Assembly (NCBI RefSeq): GCF_036244895.1
Contig: NZ_BQKE01000001.1
Coordinates: forward strand, 3,224,001-3,288,000
DNA from: Persicobacter diffluens
Lineage (GTDB): Bacteria; Bacteroidota; Bacteroidia; Cytophagales; Cyclobacteriaceae
Direction: 5' to 3'
DNA length: 64,000 nt
In this document: positions 59,082-64,000 of the stretch, in pieces
How positions within the stretch are numbered: the stretch's first letter is position 1
Layout of the letters: each line of letters opens with the position of its first letter
Made by a program: the position numbers and the translations under genes
The notes under the pieces: generated by a model
Seen by the model: only the letters and a program-made list of their open reading frames with translations
The model's database searches: none
What the model was told of the DNA's origin: nothing

Positions 59082-62000
59082 TCATTCATGGACAATGGCT
59101 ACCGTCAATTTAGCAACAGAACTTTTTTGCTCTTCAGCCGTAACCTCCACCCAAATTAAATAGTGACCGGCAGGCAAAAAATTTCCGTTTTCCTGCTGCC
59201 CATACCAAACGAACTCATTATCCGGCGCCAAAACGTAGTTCGAAGCCAAATCAATCACCTTACGGCCATAAAAATCAAATACTGCAATGTCTGCTTTGGA
59301 AGGCAGTTGGGCAGATTTCAGTCGAATTCGCATTTCATTCCGCCCCCATTGGCTACCCACCTCCAACAATTCCGGAACGGCCTCCACCTCCACGGAGGTT
59401 CCCGTTTTTTCCCAGCCACCATGATCCAAACCGGGGGAAGCAAATCCAACTTGCTCAGAACAGGAAACCCAAGCGCTTTTATTCAATCCATCCCGGCCCA
59501 CTCTTAATAAAGAAACTCCTTCCACCTCATTTAAAATTGGATGATGACTACCCGCATCAATAATACATTCATCAAGTAGCACTCCTGCATTATTTTCTAA
59601 GCGAAAACTTGCGCCATCATTGGGCAAAGAAGGAAGTGCATTCACGACAAAAACGTTCTCCTTTTCCATAGACGGGTAGACCGAATGTAAAGCAGAACTA
59701 TCCTCCGTAAGGGCAAGTACTTCTCCTGCCTCCAAAATCAATGGATCCTTAGAAAGGAGAGCGGAACTTTCGTTTCGCCAATAACAATCATGCAACACCA
59801 AAGGACAGTTTCGGAAATTTTTCAGCTCGATAAAATCCTCCATCTCTGGATAGGGGTCAAATAACACTTCATTCACCTGAATATCTCCCGCTTCCGGCGG
59901 CTTGGCCACCTGTACATAAAGCTCCCGAGGATTGCTGTCCTCAAAATCACATGCTGAAAGATAGCGTTGTATCAAAAGCAATTTTTGCCCCGGCGCCAAT
60001 TCTTCTTCAAAATCAAATCGCCAAAAATGAGGTCCTTTAAAGGTGGATGCTACCATCATATTCTGAGGCCATTCAATGCTTACTGAATCAATTTCCTGAT
60101 TAAAAAACACCTGAATAAAGCGCTCCCAAGCCCAAATATTCACGATTTTCGGCAGTACGGAACCCTCTACAAATTTTCCCTTTTGACTATTCTCCTCTCC
60201 GGGACTTCCTCCTTCTGCGTCGGAATTTTTCCAATTCCCCACCACCTTACACGCCATATCCTGATCCACCAATTCCAGAGAGTGGCCTTTTTCCAAGCCA
60301 AACAGCGCCTCCTCATACCACATCTTGTGGATATCAATACCGTTGGAAGATAAACTCAACCGGTCCTCCGTATTATTTAAACTGATTCCCATTAAATCAT
60401 CCAGTAAATAATAATGATGAGGAGCCAAAAAACCGTAGGGAAGGTTCATCCGGCCGCGATCATCTTCCAAAGTCATAAAATGTAAGGGAACCTCTTGGTC
60501 TGAGGCATTATACAATTCGACAAACTCCGGCCCTTCCAGCGGATCAGGCATTACTTCATTGATAAGGATGGCATGTTTTGCTATCCTTTTCGGAGCGGGA
60601 ATCACCATCTCCCCTATCGTTAAGAGATTACCATTCAAATCTGAAAATGGAGGAAAGACTAAGGTTAAAGAATCCTGAATGACTTCTTCCTTTATATGGA
60701 TGGTCAAGGTATTTTCTTGCCATTCCCAACCAGTTGCGGGCTGGTCCGCAATCACAAATGACGCCATTAAATCTGTAGGATCTTCAATAGATTCCGTAAA
60801 AGCAATGGTGAAGGAGTTGCTGTTTTGCCAATATAGGGAGTCTACCTCCGGAGGAGTCTGATCCATGTACAGCGTCCTTTCAAAGCTGGGCAGAAGAAAG
60901 CCCGAAACCGTTTTTTCATTCTCAAATCTAAAATGAAGGCTATCTTTAAACCAAAATTCATCCTCCAGCAAAAGAGATAAAGCATCTTGCTCCGAATTGA
61001 ATAGCAATTTTTTCACAAGCATACCATTGACATAGTACTCGCCCTTAGCCTGAACCGCTTTATCAAACACTAATTCAATCAGTCCTAAATCTTTCCGCAC
61101 CACTTCCTTTACTCCTTCTTCGAAAATATGTACAAACTCAAGATCTGCTCCGTAAAAAATATGAATCGAGTCACCGGAAGTAAAGGGGGTATTAAAATCC
61201 AAAACAAGCTCACCTTCATCTTTTCGAATGAACTGAAACGGAGGAATGGTTTGAATATTTACTTCAGAAGTATCTTCGAAAATGGGAACTATCCCCCTGG
61301 AGGGTGATTGAAAATGAAAAGCCCCATAAACTGATGGTTGCAAATTTAATGTCTGAACCCTTTGGTTTCCTTTTCCATCTACTGCCAAATAACTAATCCT
61401 GCTATCTGGGCCCACCTCCATCCCAACCATAGAAGGGTATTCCGGAAAAATCAGAGATTTGCCCTCGACCTTAAACTCCGTAACGGCCTCATGAAATACC
61501 AAATGAACAGAATCTGGTTGAATCCAATTCAACTGAATCAAATTGGGCGGAAAAAAATCAAAAACAAAGTCCACTTTCTTGGTTCCGTATAGCGTATTAC
61601 CCGCAAGATCCCGAATATTTCTGATCTCCAATACTTGAGGATCTTCCGATGGAAAAGCATTCTGAAATTTCACCAGAAGCTGATCACTACGCTCTTTCTC
61701 TATATGCAGTACAGTATTTCCCTTCAGGGCAAAGACGGAAAAATGAGCCGGCAACTGTATGGGCTCAGAAAACTTGACAAGCAATAGATGCTCATCCAAA
61801 CATACTACCTCTCTAACGAGCGGCCTTTTCTCATCCCGAATAATTGAAAAATCTGGTAAGGATAGCGTATCTCCGTATTTTACAAAAGCCAAATCAAATT
61901 CCCTTTCTTCCGATTTGGCCAATGCTTCCCGAAAATAGAAATCGGTATGCCTGCCAAAATGCTGTAGAATAAGTCCTGAATCATTAGAAAATACATTTTC

Positions 62001-62612
62001 CCACTCCTGATGCCAAAAATACCGAAACCGATTCCCGTCCAATACTTCATAATGATTCCTTAAGAACAAAAATTCCATTTCATGATGCTCCCCAAACGGC
62101 CCTCCAAGTGCATCATGAATCCCTCTCCATTCAATTGCTGCGGATGTATCCAATTCCAGATCAAAGAATAATTGTCTTGAATTAATGAGCCGGCCAGAGA
62201 TCAATTCTCCCTTATACCAAATTTGAGGATTTTCAAAAATCATCGCCTGGGGAAATATCACCCAACTTCTTCCCTTCCATAAATAAACTTTGGTCACATC
62301 AATATCCCCGGACTCCGAAGTAATATTTATTCCTAATGTTGAACTATTACCCCCAAAATAAGCACTTCTTCCACCAAATAGTACTTCATTGGACCACCCG
62401 CCATTAATCGTCTCCGCGCACGCTTTCCCAGCTTTCCCCAAATAGCCACCAGGAGGTGAAAAAGCCAATCCTATTTTTATACCATCGGCATAAAAACCGC
62501 TTTCAACCTCTAATTGTGCCCCAAAAAGCCACAAAGGGACAAAAAATATAACAAGGGTTGTTATTATTGTTGTAGGCGCCTTGCAGGCTGGAAATAGGTG
62601 AAATTTGGGCAT
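59082..62612 (-). CDS. large surface protein with lamin-tail domains
   Basis: A 1176-aa exported protein. The ATG at 62612 (MPKFHLFPACKAPTTIITTL) gives a signal-like hydrophobic stretch ending FGA; the frame stays open upstream without sense. The N-terminal 650 residues are beta-rich Ig/BIG-like modules with repeated DxxGN turns (RDLAGNTLYGTKKVDFVFD, LVFPPFSDLNGNLLTIGE). Two lamin-tail (LTD) domains follow: ILINEVMPDPLEGPEFVELY (about 677-780) and IQVNEVLFDPYPEMEDFIEL (about 908-1010). The last 90 residues resemble a FlgD-type or gliding-type C-terminal module (IAVFDFYGRKVIDLASNY, NFLPAGHYLIWVEV), which may serve as a type IX export signal given the PorU/PorV genes nearby. The function is unknown. 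Confidence 0.82.
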   Translation of the reverse strand: MPKFHLFPACKAPTTIITTLVIFFVPLWLFGAQLEVESGFYADGIKIGLAFSPPGGYLGKAGKACAETINGGWSNEVLFGGRSAYFGGNSSTLGINITSESGDIDVTKVYLWKGRSWVIFPQAMIFENPQIWYKGELISGRLINSRQLFFDLELDTSAAIEWRGIHDALGGPFGEHHEMEFLFLRNHYEVLDGNRFRYFWHQEWENVFSNDSGLILQHFGRHTDFYFREALAKSEEREFDLAFVKYGDTLSLPDFSIIRDEKRPLVREVVCLDEHLLLVKFSEPIQLPAHFSVFALKGNTVLHIEKERSDQLLVKFQNAFPSEDPQVLEIRNIRDLAGNTLYGTKKVDFVFDFFPPNLIQLNWIQPDSVHLVFHEAVTEFKVEGKSLIFPEYPSMVGMEVGPDSRISYLAVDGKGNQRVQTLNLQPSVYGAFHFQSPSRGIVPIFEDTSEVNIQTIPPFQFIRKDEGELVLDFNTPFTSGDSIHIFYGADLEFVHIFEEGVKEVVRKDLGLIELVFDKAVQAKGEYYVNGMLVKKLLFNSEQDALSLLLEDEFWFKDSLHFRFENEKTVSGFLLPSFERTLYMDQTPPEVDSLYWQNSNSFTIAFTESIEDPTDLMASFVIADQPATGWEWQENTLTIHIKEEVIQDSLTLVFPPFSDLNGNLLTIGEMVIPAPKRIAKHAILINEVMPDPLEGPEFVELYNASDQEVPLHFMTLEDDRGRMNLPYGFLAPHHYYLLDDLMGISLNNTEDRLSLSSNGIDIHKMWYEEALFGLEKGHSLELVDQDMACKVVGNWKNSDAEGGSPGEENSQKGKFVEGSVLPKIVNIWAWERFIQVFFNQEIDSVSIEWPQNMMVASTFKGPHFWRFDFEEELAPGQKLLLIQRYLSACDFEDSNPRELYVQVAKPPEAGDIQVNEVLFDPYPEMEDFIELKNFRNCPLVLHDCYWRNESSALLSKDPLILEAGEVLALTEDSSALHSVYPSMEKENVFVVNALPSLPNDGASFRLENNAGVLLDECIIDAGSHHPILNEVEGVSLLRVGRDGLNKSAWVSCSEQVGFASPGLDHGGWEKTGTSVEVEAVPELLEVGSQWGRNEMRIRLKSAQLPSKADIAVFDFYGRKVIDLASNYVLAPDNEFVWYGQQENGNFLPAGHYLIWVEVTAEEQKSSVAKLTVAIVHE

Positions 62613-62640
62613 TGAACTCTGATTTTTTGTTTTAGCTTTG
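62612..62640 (+). promoter_or_regulatory. candidate promoter of asd
   Basis: TTG (62612-62614) and TAGCTTTG (62633-62640) are separated by 18 bp, close to the Bacteroidota TTG-N19-TAnnTTTG layout. The predicted transcript start is about 90 bp before the asd ATG. It overlaps the 5' end of the divergent lamin-tail gene. Confidence 0.4.
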
Positions 62641-62736
62641 TATCCGAAATCATTGAAGGATTCGGCAAGTATTTGTATGTAAACCAAATAGGCCACCCTT
62701 TGAAGCTGTAATTTTTAATCAAACCTTATTCAGGAA

Positions 62737-63729
62737 ATGAAATTAGCGATTGTTGGCGCCACCGGTTTGGTAGGCGGGCAAATGTTGAAAGTGGTCGAAG
62801 ATTTAAACTTTCACTTCGACGAATTATTGTTGGTAGCTTCAGCGAGATCTGCAGGTAAACAGATGGAGTTCATGGGCAAGAGCCACACGATCGTGACCCT
62901 GGAGCAGGCGGTGGAAGCTCGTCCTGATATTGCCATTTTCTCGGCAGGAGGTAGCACTTCATTGGAGTGGGCACCAAAATTTGCAGCGGTCGGTTGCCGC
63001 GTAGTGGATAATTCATCGGCATGGAGAATGGATCCAGGTAAAAAATTGGTGGTTCCGGAAATCAACGGAGATGAATTAACGGCGGAAGATTACATCATCG
63101 CCAACCCAAATTGCTCCACCATCCAAATGGTATTGGCGCTTTGTGACTTGCGCAAGCGCTATGGTATCAAGCGTATCGTTGTTTCTACTTACCAGTCCGT
63201 TACCGGTTCAGGTAAAAAAGCGGTAGATCAGATGATGGCGGAGCGCGCCGGAGAAACACCGGATATGGCCTATCCACACAAAATTGATTTGAACGTATTG
63301 CCTCATATCGATGTATTCCAGGAAAACGGATACACCAAAGAGGAAATGAAGATGATTTTGGAAACCAAGAAAATCTTCAATGATGAAAATATTGCAGTAA
63401 CTGCTACTACTGTTCGTATTCCGACGATGGGCGGACACTCCGAGTCCATCAATGTGGAATTCAACGAAGACTTTACTCTGGAAGAAGTTCGTGAAATTGT
63501 CGCTAATACAGCAGGCGTTATTTTAGAGGACGACCCACAGAACAACGTTTACCCAATGCCGCTGAATGCGCATAACAAAAACGAAGTATTCGTTGGACGT
63601 CTGCGTCGTGATGAATCTCAGCCAAATACCTTGAATATGTGGTGTGTGGCTGATAACTTGCGCAAAGGTGCTGCTACCAATGCCGTTCAGATCGCGCAAA
63701 AACTGGTAGACAGCGGTATCGTTAGCTAA
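62737..63729 (+). CDS. asd: aspartate-semialdehyde dehydrogenase
   Basis: A 330-aa Asd, which reduces aspartyl phosphate to aspartate semialdehyde with NADPH, the branch point for lysine/diaminopimelate, threonine and methionine. It has the nucleotide loop GATGLVGGQM (7-16), NSSAWRMDP (92-100), the catalytic Cys126 in IANPNCSTIQM, QSVTGSGKKAVDQM, and the downstream VRIPTMGGHSESINVEF with the active-site His. The length is standard. It diverges from the lamin-tail gene, with its own likely promoter, and is followed 10 bp later by a methyltransferase gene. Confidence 0.97.
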   Translation: MKLAIVGATGLVGGQMLKVVEDLNFHFDELLLVASARSAGKQMEFMGKSHTIVTLEQAVEARPDIAIFSAGGSTSLEWAPKFAAVGCRVVDNSSAWRMDPGKKLVVPEINGDELTAEDYIIANPNCSTIQMVLALCDLRKRYGIKRIVVSTYQSVTGSGKKAVDQMMAERAGETPDMAYPHKIDLNVLPHIDVFQENGYTKEEMKMILETKKIFNDENIAVTATTVRIPTMGGHSESINVEFNEDFTLEEVREIVANTAGVILEDDPQNNVYPMPLNAHNKNEVFVGRLRRDESQPNTLNMWCVADNLRKGAATNAVQIAQKLVDSGIVS

Positions 63730-63739
63730 GATTCCAAAT

Positions 63740-64000
63740 ATGAATTGGGAAACTCTCAAGGATAAAAAAATACAACAATTCATAAAGGATCATGCTGAGC
63801 ATGATCCTTTTTCATTAGGGCTAAAGGCAAAGCAATTTCCTGATTTCCCTATGCGGCTCATTACTGAGCAAATTCAGGCACGCCAAAAAGCCAAAAGCAA
63901 GCTCCCTTCTTGGTACCAAACCGAGGGGATTATTTTCCCGCCCTTGCTTTCCATGGAACAATGTTCCTCTGAAGCAACGGCCCGATACAAAGCAAGGGTC
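63740..64000 (+). CDS. SAM-dependent methyltransferase-like protein (THUMP-like class), partial
   Basis: The gene starts at ATG 63740 and runs off the right edge; 87 residues are visible. They read MNWETLKDKKIQQFIKDHAE, then DPFSLGLKAKQFPDFPMRLI, TEQIQARQKAKSKLPSWYQT and EGIIFPPLLSMEQCSSEATA, a pattern I associate with a Bacteroidota class I methyltransferase family annotated as THUMP-like. In that family this N-terminal helical part and the LPSWY/EQCSSEATARYK motif precede the Rossmann domain, which is not in view here. The target (probably RNA) is unknown. Confidence 0.7.
   Translation, partial: MNWETLKDKKIQQFIKDHAEHDPFSLGLKAKQFPDFPMRLITEQIQARQKAKSKLPSWYQTEGIIFPPLLSMEQCSSEATARYKARV

Noticed and set aside
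58890..59159. An 89-codon open frame on the plus strand in the AT-rich gap
   Set aside because: The product is low-complexity (Ile, Lys, Phe, Asn-rich), overlaps the 3' end of the lamin-tail gene, and shows no domain or start context.
1..64000. tRNA, rRNA, CRISPR, prophage or intact insertion-sequence genes
   Set aside because: I looked through all intergenic regions over 100 bp and saw no cloverleaf-like sequence with a T-loop GGTTCGA pattern, no regularly spaced direct repeats and no transposase or integrase reading frame.

Overview
The window looks like a chromosomal segment of a Bacteroidota bacterium, most likely of the Cytophagia/Cytophagales. The evidence is a type IX secretion sortase and its partner barrel (porU, porV), a DUF4286 protein, a eukaryote-like GT3 glycogen synthase, several CarboxypepD_reg/TonB-dependent receptors, a DUF368 polyprenyl-phosphate transporter, Zn-less DksA-like and WG-repeat proteins, weak Shine-Dalgarno signals, and one promoter resembling the Bacteroidota TAnnTTTG type. 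Both ends of the window cut a gene (an FKBP prolyl isomerase on the left, a SAM-dependent methyltransferase on the right). I saw no rRNA, tRNA, CRISPR array, phage gene or intact transposase.

Layout. 1-6 kb: FKBP, DUF4286, a thiamine-pyrophosphokinase-like protein, yraN, lipB with a small companion gene, a MORN-like exported protein, and htpG behind an upstream region with repeated GTCA motifs. 6-14 kb: an unknown cytoplasmic protein, a patatin phospholipase, a WG-repeat protein, a 51-aa ORF, a CarboxypepD_reg protein, an ArsR-type regulator and an exported unknown. 14.8-27.2 kb: all on the minus strand, two paralogous TonB-receptor/lipoprotein pairs in tandem, then an Oar-like TonB receptor. 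27.4-37.8 kb: mostly plus strand, with rfbC, an NAD-dependent epimerase, a TPR protein overlapping a phosphosulfolactate synthase, DUF368, aroE, uvrB overlapping a DNA glycosylase, and nfeD-floA. 38-49 kb: glycogen synthase, a LigT-type phosphoesterase, DUF6702, HupE/UreJ, an M1 peptidase, a large propeller-plus-barrel protein and a FAD oxidoreductase. 49.1-56.5 kb: an MBL hydrolase, pssA, porU, porV and an M16-like protein, probably one operon. 56.6-64 kb: an rluB-like gene, scpB, a dksA-like gene, a 1176-aa lamin-tail surface protein, asd and a methyltransferase.

The least expected feature is a dispersed family of about 215-bp non-coding elements that look like MITEs. There are four complete copies, one degenerate copy and one truncated copy. 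They have 12-13 bp terminal inverted repeats (CCCGAATTATTCA type). The four complete copies are each flanked by a perfect 4-bp direct repeat (TTAA, TTCA, TTAG, ATAA). In three cases the stop codon of the adjacent gene lies inside the flanking target sequence, so the element sits exactly between the stop codon and the gene's own terminator without changing the protein.

Functionally the window mixes housekeeping genes (lipoylation, shikimate and aspartate pathways, repair, chaperone, chromosome segregation, phosphatidylserine synthesis) with cell-envelope work: nutrient import through TonB receptors with partner lipoproteins, T9SS protein export and surface attachment, and several exported proteins of unknown role.
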